A stretch of 64,000 bases of DNA from NCBI GenBank assembly GCA_021732025.1, contig JAKFVU010000080.1:80947-144946 (forward strand), in the 5' to 3' direction. The stretch comes from Candidatus Obscuribacterales bacterium. Its GTDB lineage: Bacteria > Cyanobacteriota > Vampirovibrionia > Obscuribacterales > Obscuribacteraceae. The position numbers were made by a program, and so were the translations under genes. Every line of letters begins with the position of its first letter. The first letter of the stretch is position 1. The notes under the pieces were generated by a model. The model had not been told where the DNA came from. It saw only the letters and a list, made by a program, of their open reading frames with translations, and made no database searches. Positions 45,863 through 55,115 of the stretch are shown here, in pieces.

Positions 45863-46534
45863 ATGAAAAAGAAAATATTAGTAATCGTCTCCAATACAAA
45901 AGTGATAGGACCTAACCATCGAGCGACCGGAGTATTCCTCGATGAAGTAGCCCATCCATATGTAGAATTTGACAATGCTGGCTACCAGATTGACTTCGCT
46001 AGTATCACTGGAGACGTACCTGCTCTAGACAACATGGCCGCGAAAGACGAACCCTCAAATGCAAAATTTTTGAGTGAAGGCGGTTGGGAAAAGATGCAGA
46101 AGAACCGTAAGCTAGCCGATGTCCAGGTGGCTGGTTATGATGCCATTTTTGTACCAGGCGGTCTTGCGCCAATGGTTGATATGCCAGAAAATGAGCTTCT
46201 CAAAAAAATTATTGCAGAAACTTATGAGCGCAAAGCCATTGTTGGAGCGGTCTGCCATGGGCCAGTGTCTTGGCTCAACGTAAAACTAGGTGATGGATCA
46301 TTCTTAGTAACAGGCAAGAATCTGACTTCTTTTACAAACGCAGAAGAGGAAAACTACGCTAAAGCAGATGTTCCCTTTGCTCTACAAACAGCACTAACTA
46401 ATCAAGGTGCGATATTTCACGAGAAAGCACCATGGTCGTCTAACGCCATCATTGACGGTAATCTTGTATCAGGCCAGAACCCTGCTTCAGCGCGCGACGT
46501 AGCGAAAAAGATGATCGAATTGCTTGAGGCTTAG
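45863..46534 (+). CDS. DJ-1/PfpI-family protein (Hsp31-like)
   Basis: A 223-residue class I glutamine-amidotransferase-like protein. The nucleophile elbow AVCHGP holds the catalytic Cys, VPGGLAPM is the preceding conserved block, and the N-terminus (KILVIVSN...ATGVFLDEVAHPY) is typical of the Hsp31/glyoxalase III branch. Such proteins handle glyoxals or damaged proteins, or act as holding chaperones. GGAGGA lies upstream of the ATG, 28 bases after the GT87-like gene. It may be the third gene of that operon or have its own promoter. Confidence 0.88.
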   Translation: MKKKILVIVSNTKVIGPNHRATGVFLDEVAHPYVEFDNAGYQIDFASITGDVPALDNMAAKDEPSNAKFLSEGGWEKMQKNRKLADVQVAGYDAIFVPGGLAPMVDMPENELLKKIIAETYERKAIVGAVCHGPVSWLNVKLGDGSFLVTGKNLTSFTNAEEENYAKADVPFALQTALTNQGAIFHEKAPWSSNAIIDGNLVSGQNPASARDVAKKMIELLEA

Positions 46535-46564
46535 CTAATCAACACCTTGAAGCCGAGTCTTAGC

Positions 46565-47869
46565 CTAATGGGCTAAATCCCAGGCTGACTCCAAAGCCGC
46601 AAGTAAACTGTCAACTTCAGCTTCGGTATTGTAATGCCCGAAACTGACACGAAGCAGCCCTTGCTCTACAGTATCAAGTGTTTGATGAGCCAGCAGTGCG
46701 CAATGCAGGCCAGGGCGAGAGGCCATACCAAAATCAGCGTCTAAGTATTGCGCCACTCTATCTGGTGTCAGTTTAGCTGGTGTCAGTCCGGCTGTTTGGG
46801 TCAAGCTATCTACGTCCCGCGCCTTATCAGCCGTCATGTAGCGCAGAGAGAAGACGGGCAAGTAGTCTTCAACCACCTGAGTTTGAGCCTCAACTGGTAA
46901 GTTCAGATTCCAACTTGGCCTTCCGACTAGCTCGATGATGCCAAACTCCCTATCTATAGATGACTGATTGAGCACGGCCAAACCATGCAAGAAGCGCATT
47001 GAAAGCACGTTATCGTGAGCCCTGGCCGCAGCCAACCCACCCGGCAGCGACTGCAAATAGCGCACGCCTGCGGCCACACCACAAGCGAGATGAACGGCCG
47101 CGCTACCCGGCTCTAGCCTATCTGGCAAATCTTCAGGCATAGAAAAGCTTTCAGAGCCCGAGCCCGTGCCACCACCGAGGGGTGGATTTAGCAATTCGTT
47201 TTCACGGACGTACAACAAGCCAATCCCAGGGGGACCCAATAGGTTTTTGTGACCAGAGGCCACCCAAAATGAAACACCTGAAGATGAGGTTGATAGCTGC
47301 TCTGGCACAATGCCCGCACTTTGAGCGGCATCTATCAAAAGAGGAATACCATAGCCTTCAACTAATATTGATACAGCACGCAAATCTAGAATTTGCCCAG
47401 TAACATTGCTAGCTCTGGTGAATATACAGAGAGCTGGTTTGCGGGCGGCCAGCAGTGAATCTAATTTTTCTAAATCAATAAGCGCATCGCACTGACCTGG
47501 CACCACCGCCAGATTCAAGTTCAAACTATCTGCCATAGCCTTGAGCGGTCTCATCACCGCGTTATGCTCGAAAGCACTGGTCAGAACAGCGTCACCGGCC
47601 TTGAGCCTTCCAGCACCCACCATACCATTTAGAACCAAGTTAATTGATGCAGTGCAACCACCAGTGAAAATCAGCCGGCTGCTGTCGGCAATACCGAGAA
47701 ATTGCGCTATTTCATGGCGACTCTCAAAATGCCTCATGGCCGCTGCCAGAGATATGCTATGGCCTCCTCGGCCAGCATTACCACCGGCGCGCAGAACTTG
47801 GTCACAAGTCTGGTAAACCTCTTCAGGCTTAGGGTGCGAGGTAGCGGCGTTGTCAAAGTATAAATTCAA
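46565..47869 (-). CDS. cysteine desulfurase, class V aminotransferase family
   Basis: A 434-residue PLP enzyme. The start (YFDNAATSHPKP), the PLP-lysine site (ASGHKNLLGPPGIG), and the active-site Cys loop RPGLHCALLAHQTL near the C-terminus identify it as a cysteine desulfurase of the subgroup named TIGR01977, often linked to sulfur or selenium carrier proteins. It removes sulfur from cysteine as enzyme-bound persulfide. Length is about 50 residues above the usual, with a Gly/Ser-rich insertion (GGGTGSGSESF). A DUF3343 carrier-like gene, its frequent companion, is at 51.6 kb. It converges on the DJ-1/PfpI gene. Confidence 0.88.
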   Translation of the reverse strand: MNLYFDNAATSHPKPEEVYQTCDQVLRAGGNAGRGGHSISLAAAMRHFESRHEIAQFLGIADSSRLIFTGGCTASINLVLNGMVGAGRLKAGDAVLTSAFEHNAVMRPLKAMADSLNLNLAVVPGQCDALIDLEKLDSLLAARKPALCIFTRASNVTGQILDLRAVSILVEGYGIPLLIDAAQSAGIVPEQLSTSSSGVSFWVASGHKNLLGPPGIGLLYVRENELLNPPLGGGTGSGSESFSMPEDLPDRLEPGSAAVHLACGVAAGVRYLQSLPGGLAAARAHDNVLSMRFLHGLAVLNQSSIDREFGIIELVGRPSWNLNLPVEAQTQVVEDYLPVFSLRYMTADKARDVDSLTQTAGLTPAKLTPDRVAQYLDADFGMASRPGLHCALLAHQTLDTVEQGLLRVSFGHYNTEAEVDSLLAALESAWDLAH

Positions 47870-47972
47870 AGGTCACCAAAAACCGCAAACGTTCCAGTAA
47901 AGGCAAGGTCGACTGTGCCATGCTAGCATTTTCTATCTAGCCTAAATTTCTAAAATGACTGTGAGTTGATAA

Positions 47973-50435
47973 GTGGTGAGCAATAAAATTAACGGCAACC
48001 TTCCAGTCAAGCCACGACTGGTCGCTCTTGCTCTGCTGGCAGGTACTGTCGCCCTGGGGGCCAACTTGGCGCAATGGCACACCTGCCAGGCAGCTCCACC
48101 AGTCAAAGCCAAGGGTGCGGCGGTTCAAGCCATTCCCCCTGAGATTAGCCGCTTGTGGCAGGCACCATCGCCTCAGTTTGCAGCGACTGTAGCCAATCTC
48201 GGCAATGAACCCAAAGAAGTTTCGATTAGCAACCTTAGGCGCTTTCTTGAAAATCAGAACAACAACACCGAGCGCCTTACGGCCTCGTATGCTTTGGCTC
48301 GTCTACTTGCCAAAAGCAACAGTGGTGCCGATCAAAATGAAGCCATTGCTCTGTTCGGGCAGACCCAAGCACTACCTCTTTTACACATCGACTCACTTTG
48401 GCACGCAGCTGAGATCTTAACCAGTCAGGGTGACAATAAAAAGACCCGCGATTTTGTGGAAAAAATACTGCGCGATCCAGCTAGCGATTCAAGCGACCAA
48501 GCACGGGCCCTATATGAGATGGCTCAGTCGTTTTTAAGGGAACCCAGTAGCGAGAATAACCAGAAAGCAAAAGAACTACTGCTCACACTCAAGCAGAAAT
48601 ACCCTGCCACCGAATATGGTACTGCTTCCAATTATTATCTCGGTCAAATGGCTTTGGGCAATAGCAGTGTAAATGCTGGAAATAGCGGTAACAACACAAG
48701 CTCAGTAGTTGGCGAGTCTTTTGGTAGTTCTACTGGCAGCGCCGCCAGTAGCTCTAGCAGCGGGGCAAGCGGCAATGGCGCAGGCAATTATGGCAGCATG
48801 AGCAACGGTGCCCTTGGAGCACCAGGCAGTCCAGCCGAGGCAGAGGCTTTAGCATATTTTTGCGACTATCTAAAAGGTAGTGTCAACGGTCGCTTTTCTA
48901 GCGATGTGGCTGACAAACTCATGGCTTTCAACACACGGGGTGCGACTCTTACGCCGGCAGACTTAGACCGCATTGGTTTAGTCTATTACCGCAAGAACAA
49001 TTACTCTAAAGCTCTCGATGCCTTCAACCGCTCCGGTTCTACAAATAATCAGTTTCGCAAAGCTCAATGCTTGGCAAAGTTACACCGCAAACCAGAATCG
49101 GTTACAGCCTTACTTGCGGCCATTCGGCAAGCACCCGATGCCGCTTATTATGACGACTTTGCGGACGTTGTAACCGGGCCTCTCAGCCGCACAGAGACTG
49201 CTGATGTGTGGAAACAGATTTTAGCTATTAAACCAATTAAGCTCGATCATGCTTTGTGGAATATCGCAGTACGAGCTAGTGATGCCGATGCTACTCCACT
49301 GTTCCAGCGCTTGGTCAAAGAGTATCCCACCTCAGAACACGCTCCTGAGGCCATGTGGTGGATGTTCTGGCATCGCGCCAAAGTAATTTACCCGGCAGGT
49401 CTAGTTAAGAACAAACTACAAGCAGAGGCCCTGGCGAGCATGGCGGAGAATGCCGCACTGCGCTACCCGACTCACCGCTCGGCCGCTCGTTTTCTCTTTT
49501 GGGCCGGAAAAATTCATGAGCAATTGGGAGATCATGCCAAAGCCAAAGCGCTCTATCAGCACTCGCATAACCTTTATCCATCAAACTATTATGCTTTTCG
49601 CTCGCTTGCTCGCTTAGCCTACCTCAACGCCCCGGCAGACAAGCGACGCGACCGCGGCTGGTCGACCAGCGCTCAACGCCAGTGCCTCGATAACTGGAAC
49701 TGGCCTCAGCCACCAGTATTATTTAGCTTTGATAAAGTTGCTCGTTTTGCCGGAGCCAAAGTTGCCCTGCTCGCTGCTGCTCATCAGTTAGATGAATGTC
49801 AATCGGCTCTGGCAGAGGCAGGAGAAGCAAATGAAGGCGCCAAAGAAGACATCATTGGTTTACGGTCTTGGTTATTTTTGAGCCAAGGTATGACCATGGA
49901 GGGTATCAGAGCTGCTGGCAAAGACCTAGACGGCAAGCCCACTCACGCCCCGCTTTGGCAAATAACTTACCCATGGGCCTACGCTGCAAGAATTAAAGAA
50001 CAAGGACAGCTGCGCAAAGTAGACCCTTACTTAATTCATGCTCTAATTCGCGAAGAGTCACGTTATTTCCCCAAAGCGCTCAGTCGCTCACAAGCGCTCG
50101 GCTTGATGCAACTTCTGCCTGCCACCGCTGCTGGTGTCGGCAAAAGAATCGGCGTACCAGCATTGAACAGAGAAGATGTATTCAATCCAGACAACAATAT
50201 CAAGCTTGGAACAGCCTACCTTGAATACACATTGAAGCGCTTTAATGGCAATGCTATGCTGGCCGTTGCCAGCTACAACGGCGGCCCCAATGCAGTCAAG
50301 AGCTGGGTCGATCGGTTCAATGCGAGTGGTGGAAAAGACTGGGATTACTTTGTTGAAGAGATTCCATTCAGGGAAACCAGAGATTATGTGCGCAAAGTTT
50401 TCGGTAGTTACTTTGTGTATGAAACTCTCTACTAA
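47973..50435 (+). CDS. Slt-type soluble lytic murein transglycosylase
   Basis: An 820-residue periplasmic enzyme. A signal segment (about 13-35) is followed by a long helical superhelix with TPR-like units, interrupted by a Gly/Ser/Asn-rich insertion (about 230-280), and by a C-terminal SLT domain. That domain has catalytic Glu695 in REESRYFP, then SQALGLMQLLPATA and ASYNGGP. The enzyme cleaves the MurNAc-GlcNAc bond of peptidoglycan, forming 1,6-anhydro ends, in wall turnover or for insertion of machines. The low-complexity insertion is unusual for Slt70. Start is GTG 47973 or 47976, without a clear site. Confidence 0.9.
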   Translation: MVSNKINGNLPVKPRLVALALLAGTVALGANLAQWHTCQAAPPVKAKGAAVQAIPPEISRLWQAPSPQFAATVANLGNEPKEVSISNLRRFLENQNNNTERLTASYALARLLAKSNSGADQNEAIALFGQTQALPLLHIDSLWHAAEILTSQGDNKKTRDFVEKILRDPASDSSDQARALYEMAQSFLREPSSENNQKAKELLLTLKQKYPATEYGTASNYYLGQMALGNSSVNAGNSGNNTSSVVGESFGSSTGSAASSSSSGASGNGAGNYGSMSNGALGAPGSPAEAEALAYFCDYLKGSVNGRFSSDVADKLMAFNTRGATLTPADLDRIGLVYYRKNNYSKALDAFNRSGSTNNQFRKAQCLAKLHRKPESVTALLAAIRQAPDAAYYDDFADVVTGPLSRTETADVWKQILAIKPIKLDHALWNIAVRASDADATPLFQRLVKEYPTSEHAPEAMWWMFWHRAKVIYPAGLVKNKLQAEALASMAENAALRYPTHRSAARFLFWAGKIHEQLGDHAKAKALYQHSHNLYPSNYYAFRSLARLAYLNAPADKRRDRGWSTSAQRQCLDNWNWPQPPVLFSFDKVARFAGAKVALLAAAHQLDECQSALAEAGEANEGAKEDIIGLRSWLFLSQGMTMEGIRAAGKDLDGKPTHAPLWQITYPWAYAARIKEQGQLRKVDPYLIHALIREESRYFPKALSRSQALGLMQLLPATAAGVGKRIGVPALNREDVFNPDNNIKLGTAYLEYTLKRFNGNAMLAVASYNGGPNAVKSWVDRFNASGGKDWDYFVEEIPFRETRDYVRKVFGSYFVYETLY

Positions 50436-50468
50436 GGGTATAAGTACTGTAACCAGTGAAATGAAAGT

Positions 50469-51017
50469 ATGACTATCAATCTAGAGTTTTGTGTCTACGC
50501 GGTTTGCGGCATTTTCGTGTTGCTCTTTGCTGTTCCACGCCTTTGGGCGGTGGTTGAACTTAACCTGTTGCGCACAATTACTGAACCATTGATGGGCAAG
50601 ACCGCCCACCTTCCGGTGGCCATTCAAACTAAGCAAGAGTATCGAGTCGCCGCAGCGTCGGTACAAAGAGCATTGACCCGCAGTCACCGCAATTTCAAAT
50701 ACCATATCAAAGTAATCAACATTGTCGACCCCATCGAGACTTCAATTCGAGTAGAGGGAGTGACTGACATTGCCCTAAGTCGCAAAGCACAGGTCACGAG
50801 TAACTATAGCGACACTAGTAAAACTACAAAAATCATGATGACCGTGCGGGTGGACGTGACCAAGTATGGTGATGGTGCAAAAGTTATCTGGCGTTACTTG
50901 CCTTCAGATCCTTCGCTCTTTCAATCACAAGTGCAAATACACGACCCTAACATAGACTATCTTTTGGCTCGCACTAACTATGTGCTGATGTCGCATCTCA
51001 AACCACTTATTACATAG
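50469..51017 (+). CDS. hypothetical protein with one N-terminal membrane helix
   Basis: A 182-residue protein with a hydrophobic helix at about 6-27 and a beta-rich soluble domain (SIRVEGVTDIALSRKAQVTS, then KIMMTVRVDVT and VIWRYLPSDP). I do not recognise the family. It follows the transglycosylase by 33 bases on the same strand and precedes a terminator, so it may be part of that transcript and sit at the membrane with the wall enzyme. Confidence 0.6.
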   Translation: MTINLEFCVYAVCGIFVLLFAVPRLWAVVELNLLRTITEPLMGKTAHLPVAIQTKQEYRVAAASVQRALTRSHRNFKYHIKVINIVDPIETSIRVEGVTDIALSRKAQVTSNYSDTSKTTKIMMTVRVDVTKYGDGAKVIWRYLPSDPSLFQSQVQIHDPNIDYLLARTNYVLMSHLKPLIT

Positions 51018-51100
51018 AGCTTCAGTCGACCTAGTGTTTGCTCGGCACCATGAGTGATGGCAGGGCAAATTAGATTCTGCACCCTTCGTTGAGTGCTAAC

Positions 51101-51136
51101 AATAAAGGACGGCCGCTATGACCGTCCTTTTATTTC
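51101..51136. terminator. bidirectional terminator
   Basis: AAAGGACGG (51104-51112) and CCGTCCTTT (51122-51130) form a perfect 9-bp stem with flanking A- and T-rich runs on both sides. It separates the plus-strand gene ending at 51017 from the minus-strand gene ending at 51162, so it can serve both. Confidence 0.85.
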
Positions 51137-51161
51137 GAAGTATCGAGATGATGGCGAACAA

Positions 51162-51383
51162 CTAGCCTAGGGCTGGTTTTTCTTGACTGCCATCTTTTTG
51201 CTTAGACTGATTATTGAAGCCCAAAAGCTTAGCAAATGGGTTGACCAATGCTTTAGATTCAACTGAATTGTCTGCACCACTATTAGCAGGAGGCGAACTA
51301 ACAAACTTGTTGCCACAGGTCTGGCAAATGTGCTTGTTTGCTTGCACTCTAAACTGGCATCGTGGGCAAAGGAAATACTGCAT
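51162..51383 (-). CDS. small zinc-ribbon protein
   Basis: A 73-residue protein. CPRC at residues 6-9 and CQTC at 20-23 form one compact zinc ribbon, followed by a polar, disordered tail. Such proteins often bind nucleic acids or serve as adaptors. GAGGGA upstream of the ATG supports the start. No operon partner is evident; it is divergent from the DUF3343-like gene. Confidence 0.65.
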   Translation of the reverse strand: MQYFLCPRCQFRVQANKHICQTCGNKFVSSPPANSGADNSVESKALVNPFAKLLGFNNQSKQKDGSQEKPALG

Positions 51384-51554
51384 AGATCCCTCTCTTTACT
51401 CTCTTCACTATAACACAGGAAATCAAGTGCGGGTGCCAGTTTTGGGTACTCTTGCAGAGGATCTCTCCAACATTTTACCTGCTCCTAACCTTCCGCCGAT
51501 ATTCACTACAACTTTGGTTTTTTGGAAATTAGGAAAGCAAGCTACCATTGTTTT

Positions 51555-51812
51555 ATGCCACAAATGAATACCAATCAGCGGCTCATCCTCACTTTTTCCA
51601 CACTGCATCGAGTTCTCGCAGCAGAGCTTGCTTTGAGAGAAAGCGGCGACAAAGATTTGCGCTGTAGACCCACCCCAACACCACCGGGCCTATCACAATC
51701 GATTTGCGGCATGGCCATAGAAATCTTTGATTTGGAGCAACAGGACAAAGCTATCCAATTTCTTAGTGGTCGCAAACTTGAACCAAGTGGATGTCACTTA
51801 ATTGCAGACTGA
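51555..51812 (+). CDS. DUF3343 (putative Se/S carrier-like) protein
   Basis: An 85-residue protein. LILTFSTLHRVLAAELALRE followed by CRPTPTPPGLSQSICGMAIEI matches DUF3343: a strand and helix, then P-x-P-x-x-x-S-x-x-CG with a conserved Cys. Members are thought to carry sulfur or selenium and often lie near TIGR01977-type cysteine desulfurases, one of which is 4 kb away. The start is uncertain (ATG 51555 or 51564); a frame to 51522 lacks support. No ribosome site is clear. Confidence 0.7.
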   Translation: MPQMNTNQRLILTFSTLHRVLAAELALRESGDKDLRCRPTPTPPGLSQSICGMAIEIFDLEQQDKAIQFLSGRKLEPSGCHLIAD

Positions 51813-51814
51813 GC

Positions 51815-51867
51815 GCTAGCTGCGCCAGCTTACAGCCTGTTAATGCCAATGCTGGGCTAGCTAGCGA
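51815..51867. repeat. long imperfect inverted repeat between convergent genes
   Basis: Arms CGCTAGCTGCGCCAGC (51815-51830) and GCTGGGCTAGCTAGCG (51852-51867) pair at most positions around a 21-base loop. There is no T-run, so Rho-independent termination would be weak. It lies directly after the DUF3343 gene and touches the end of the convergent gene. Confidence 0.45.
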
Positions 51868-52181
51868 GCCCCGTGCCCCGGGGGGTACGGCACAGATATT
51901 AAGCTATAAGAACTAATCACCGATTCCTGATTAGAAGCAATTGCACTAATAATTCTTGAAGCCATCTCTTGAGAACCATTAGGCTTACAACACATCTTCT
52001 CTATTCCATACAACAAGCAACCAGCAAAAAAGCACAGCGAAAACCCAGACACCCAGCCAGTAATAGCCAGAACCTTCCAGAGTCTCAATTGAGTTTCTGC
52101 TGAGGTTGGGCCGTTCCTGGTTTTTGTCTGTTTGTTGTTCGCTTGCTTGCTCGTTGTTTTCCTAGCCGCCTCCTCAGACAA
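51861..52181 (-). CDS. small one-helix membrane protein
   Basis: A 106-residue protein: basic, Lys/Thr-rich N-terminus, one membrane helix (WVSGFSLCFFAGCLLYGI) and a polar tail with a Cys pair (MCCKP). The only start in range is TTG 52181; AGAGAAAAG upstream is a poor ribosome site. It is divergent from NAD kinase, with only 53 bases between the starts. I do not recognise it and it could be a chance frame, though composition is natural. Confidence 0.42.
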   Translation of the reverse strand: MSEEAARKTTSKQANNKQTKTRNGPTSAETQLRLWKVLAITGWVSGFSLCFFAGCLLYGIEKMCCKPNGSQEMASRIISAIASNQESVISSYSLISVPYPPGHGAR

Positions 52182-52234
52182 AGCAGCGCTTTTCTCTGTG
52201 GCGGGCTTTTAACCTCAAATAAAAGCAGGTAACC

Positions 52235-53227
52235 ATGGCTAATTTATCAAACGCAAAACCGCTCCTCCAGCGCGTCTTGGTCATCGTAAAAGAAACCTAT
52301 TTCGAGCTTGTGCAGGCCGCCAACGACCGACATCAGCTTGACGAAATAGCCAAGAAAGCCCCAGGCCTAGAGTCGGTCGCCGAGTCTCACGCTCAGCACG
52401 TCGCCACTCTCAAGCAAGTCACTGGCGAACTCACGGCTCTCGGCGTCGACTTCGAAGTGGTCAACCGTCGCCACCCCGAACTGCAAACGAAGTTGGCTGT
52501 CGCCTCTCTCGTGATTACTGTCGGCGGTGATGGCACCTTCCTCACGGCTTCGCACGACATCACCGATCAAACGCCTGTGCTTGGTGTCAACTCGGCGCCG
52601 ATCACCAGCTTCGGTCACTTCTGCGTCTGCGACCGTCACAGCTTCTCAGCCACACTGGCAAAGGTCGCCAGCGGTGAATTTAAGCCGGTGAAGTTGCTTC
52701 GCCTTGCTCTCAGCATCGACGGAAAGGCCGTTTCTGAGCTGGTCTTGAACGAAGTGCTCATTGCCCACGAGCAACCGGCTGGCACCAGTCGCTACCACAT
52801 CACCGTGGCCGGCCAGACTGAAGTGCACAAGTGTTCGGGCTTGTTGGTCTCGACTCCGTCGGGCTCCACTGGCTTTTTGCGCTCGGAAGGCGGACCAGTT
52901 CTAGCCATCGACGCACAACAGTTCGCCTATGTCGAACGTGCTCCCTTCCTCCGTCTCGGCGAAGTGCACGAGTTCTCGCGCGGCATTGCTGCACGCGGCC
53001 AGAAACTGCAAATCGTCTCGCAGATGCAAGGTGGGCGCATCTACATCGACGGCGATCACACTCAGCACGACTTCCCTCGCGGGGCCGTGTTGACCATCGA
53101 GGCAGCCCAGGCTGACCTCAATGCTTTCGTCGACCGCGGTTGCCATCAGCCGTACATCGACCTGGAAGAGGCCACAAAGCTCGCGGGCACAGGCTTCAAG
53201 GCCTGGCTCAAAGGCCTCTTCAACTGA
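52235..53227 (+). CDS. nadK: NAD kinase
   Basis: A 330-residue NAD kinase, which phosphorylates NAD to NADP. VGGDGTFLTA (Asp99 catalytic) and the NE motif in ELVLNEVLIA are present, and STPSGSTGFLRSEGGPV matches the conserved nucleotide-binding loop. The N-terminal 70 residues are a helical extension with many charged residues, and the protein is slightly longer than usual. Codons shift abruptly to C/G-ending forms from here on. The radical SAM gene follows after 41 bases with its own AGGA site, so they are probably one operon. It may be a second, stress-linked copy rather than the housekeeping enzyme; that cannot be told from this window. Confidence 0.88.
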   Translation: MANLSNAKPLLQRVLVIVKETYFELVQAANDRHQLDEIAKKAPGLESVAESHAQHVATLKQVTGELTALGVDFEVVNRRHPELQTKLAVASLVITVGGDGTFLTASHDITDQTPVLGVNSAPITSFGHFCVCDRHSFSATLAKVASGEFKPVKLLRLALSIDGKAVSELVLNEVLIAHEQPAGTSRYHITVAGQTEVHKCSGLLVSTPSGSTGFLRSEGGPVLAIDAQQFAYVERAPFLRLGEVHEFSRGIAARGQKLQIVSQMQGGRIYIDGDHTQHDFPRGAVLTIEAAQADLNAFVDRGCHQPYIDLEEATKLAGTGFKAWLKGLFN

Positions 53228-53268
53228 ATTTCTCAACCTTCCACAAAAACCACCGTTAGGAAAAAGCT

Positions 53269-54138
53269 ATGAAAGTATTGACCTTCAGCATCGTCGCGGG
53301 CTCCCTGGCATGCAATGCCAAATGCCCTTTCTGTGTCGCCCCCATGACTCCCGCCAACGGCATCGGCACCAAAGAGCCGGCAGTCAATTGGCGTAATTTC
53401 CGCAAGGCCGCTCAGCTCGCTCGTGATGGCGGCTGCTCCACGGCCATGATCACCTCCAAGGGTGAACCCACCATCTTCCCCGAGCAGGTCACCCGCTTTC
53501 TGGAAGAGCTGGAGCCCTTCAAGTTTCCCATCAGCGAACTGCAGACCAATGGCCTGCTGATCGCCGACGGCCGCGTCACCGACGTCCACCTGCAGAAGTG
53601 GTATGACCTGGGGCTCACCACCATCGCCATTTCGGTGGTGCACTACGAGCGCAGCAAGAACAAGTCGATTTACACGCCTCACCGCGAGTACCAAGACTTG
53701 CCGGCGCTGATCGCCAAGCTCAAGAAGTTCAACTTCACCGTGCGCCTGGCTACGGTGTTGGTCAAGGGCTATCTCGACAGCGTCGACGAGATGAAGAAGA
53801 TGATCGACTTCGCCACCGCCAACGGTGTCGACCAGCTCACCTTCCGCCCGGTCACCAAGCCCGACAAGAGCGAGAACGAGAGCATCTACAAGTGGACGGC
53901 GGCTCATGCCATCGAAGACCAGCTGCTCGTCGACTGCAACGCCTACCTCAAGGAGAACGGTTCGGAAATTCTCGAACTGGCTCACGGCGCCACGGTCTAT
54001 GACGTCAATGGTCAGAACGTCTGCATGACCAACTGCCTGACGATTCAGCCGAAGTCGGAAGAGATGCGTCAAATCATCTTCTACCCCGACGGCAGCGTGC
54101 GTTACGCCTGGCAATTCAGCGGTGCTCGGCTCTTCTGA
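53269..54138 (+). CDS. radical SAM protein
   Basis: A 289-residue radical SAM enzyme. The [4Fe-4S] motif Cys15-x3-Cys19-x2-Cys22 (CNAKCPFC) is close to the N-terminus, followed by the SKGEPTIFP block that corresponds to the GGEP SAM-binding motif. Two late Cys (CMTNC) may bind an auxiliary group. The barrel is compact, and no partner peptide or substrate domain is seen. AGGA eight bases before the ATG supports the start. It follows NAD kinase and precedes a strong terminator. What it modifies is unknown. Confidence 0.85.
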   Translation: MKVLTFSIVAGSLACNAKCPFCVAPMTPANGIGTKEPAVNWRNFRKAAQLARDGGCSTAMITSKGEPTIFPEQVTRFLEELEPFKFPISELQTNGLLIADGRVTDVHLQKWYDLGLTTIAISVVHYERSKNKSIYTPHREYQDLPALIAKLKKFNFTVRLATVLVKGYLDSVDEMKKMIDFATANGVDQLTFRPVTKPDKSENESIYKWTAAHAIEDQLLVDCNAYLKENGSEILELAHGATVYDVNGQNVCMTNCLTIQPKSEEMRQIIFYPDGSVRYAWQFSGARLF

Positions 54139-54637
54139 GCTAGAGCCTTGAAACTATCCGCAGTGAGATAGGTCGAAGAGTAGGACTGGGAGCGGAAGGA
54201 GCACAGACTTAGGTCTGTTGTTTCTTCCGCTCCTCGGTCTTATTTTTGTGGATCCAGATACTAACACTTATAGTTAACACGGGGTATATCGAATAGCAGT
54301 TACAGCAAGCTGCGCCATCTTGGCTTCTCTTTGAAATTTACTCTTGGCATTCTCCATTTTCTCAAGCATCCGGTTGCCATGAGTTCAGGCGTCTGAGGCC
54401 GATTCCGTATGACGGCACTAGTTCAAGCTTTCCAGCCAGCAGCGATTTGTAACGAACAGTAAACTGGCTGTCGCAACATTTCTTCGCCTATTGATGCGTG
54501 ATCTACTTCTCTGTTAGCGACATAAGGTCTTCTAAAAATCTCTCTTTCTTTAAGTAACTTCCTCCAAACTCTAAAAACGTAATCCTTTCAACAACCTCAT
54601 TCGCAGGAGTGCTTAAAGCGCTTTTGCAGGAGAAACT
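54139..54637. other. intergenic region after the radical SAM gene
   Basis: Besides the large terminator (54184-54248), about 390 bases show no gene. The right end carries GCAGGAG as ribosome site for the next gene. The region is AT-richer than the genes on both sides. I find no clear promoter pair. Confidence 0.4.
54184..54248 (+). terminator. strong nested-hairpin terminator
   Basis: GACTGGGAGCGGAAG (54184-54198) pairs with CTTCCGCTCCTCGGTC (54224-54239) with one or two wobbles. Its loop holds a second perfect hairpin, ACAGAC-TTAG-GTCTGT (54203-54218). TTATTTTTG follows. Confidence 0.8.
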
Positions 54638-55075
54638 ATGTCTTCAATCATAATCGTCAGCGGTACCATCGCTGTTCTCGTTGCTGCATCTGTCTTCGTC
54701 GGCTTGCGTGTACGGCGTCGCAACCAGGCAGATCCGGTGGCAAATTCAGGTCTTGTCGAAGCGAAGAAAAACACTCTGCGCTCTGAACTGCACGACCTCG
54801 GACTCGGCATCAAACAAGTGCAGGGCTACATCGCCGCAATCAACGACGTTGCCGCCGGCAAGAAAGACGATACCGCTGTCACCAGGCGCGCCGATGCTAC
54901 ATCTGCTCTTGAGAAAGCCCAGTCGCTTAAGAGCCAAATCGAAGCTGCTATCGAGCAGGCCACCACCGACGCTCAAGTCGACGGCTTTGCCCTTGGCCTC
55001 GAAGAAGCTCGCCGCCATGTGCAGAAAGCTCGCAGCATCGCCCTGCAACATCAACCCGACGAAGAGGACGACTGA
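54638..55075 (+). CDS. small bitopic membrane protein
   Basis: A 145-residue protein with one N-terminal membrane helix (about 3-23), a basic stop-transfer (RVRRR) and a cytoplasmic helical domain, probably coiled coil, with an acidic end (EEDD). The layout is that of several genes in this block: short helix, then a soluble helical bundle. AGGAG precedes the ATG by five bases. No known family. Codons are of the C/G-ending type. Confidence 0.65.
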   Translation: MSSIIIVSGTIAVLVAASVFVGLRVRRRNQADPVANSGLVEAKKNTLRSELHDLGLGIKQVQGYIAAINDVAAGKKDDTAVTRRADATSALEKAQSLKSQIEAAIEQATTDAQVDGFALGLEEARRHVQKARSIALQHQPDEEDD

Positions 55076-55115
55076 ATAACACTTCAGAAGACCAAATCAT
55101 ATTCTAGGAGTAATC

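Noticed and set aside
53233..54114. 293-codon minus-strand frame over the radical SAM gene
   Set aside because: Antisense shadow of a GC-rich-codon gene. The plus strand carries the CxxxCxxC motif and a ribosome site.
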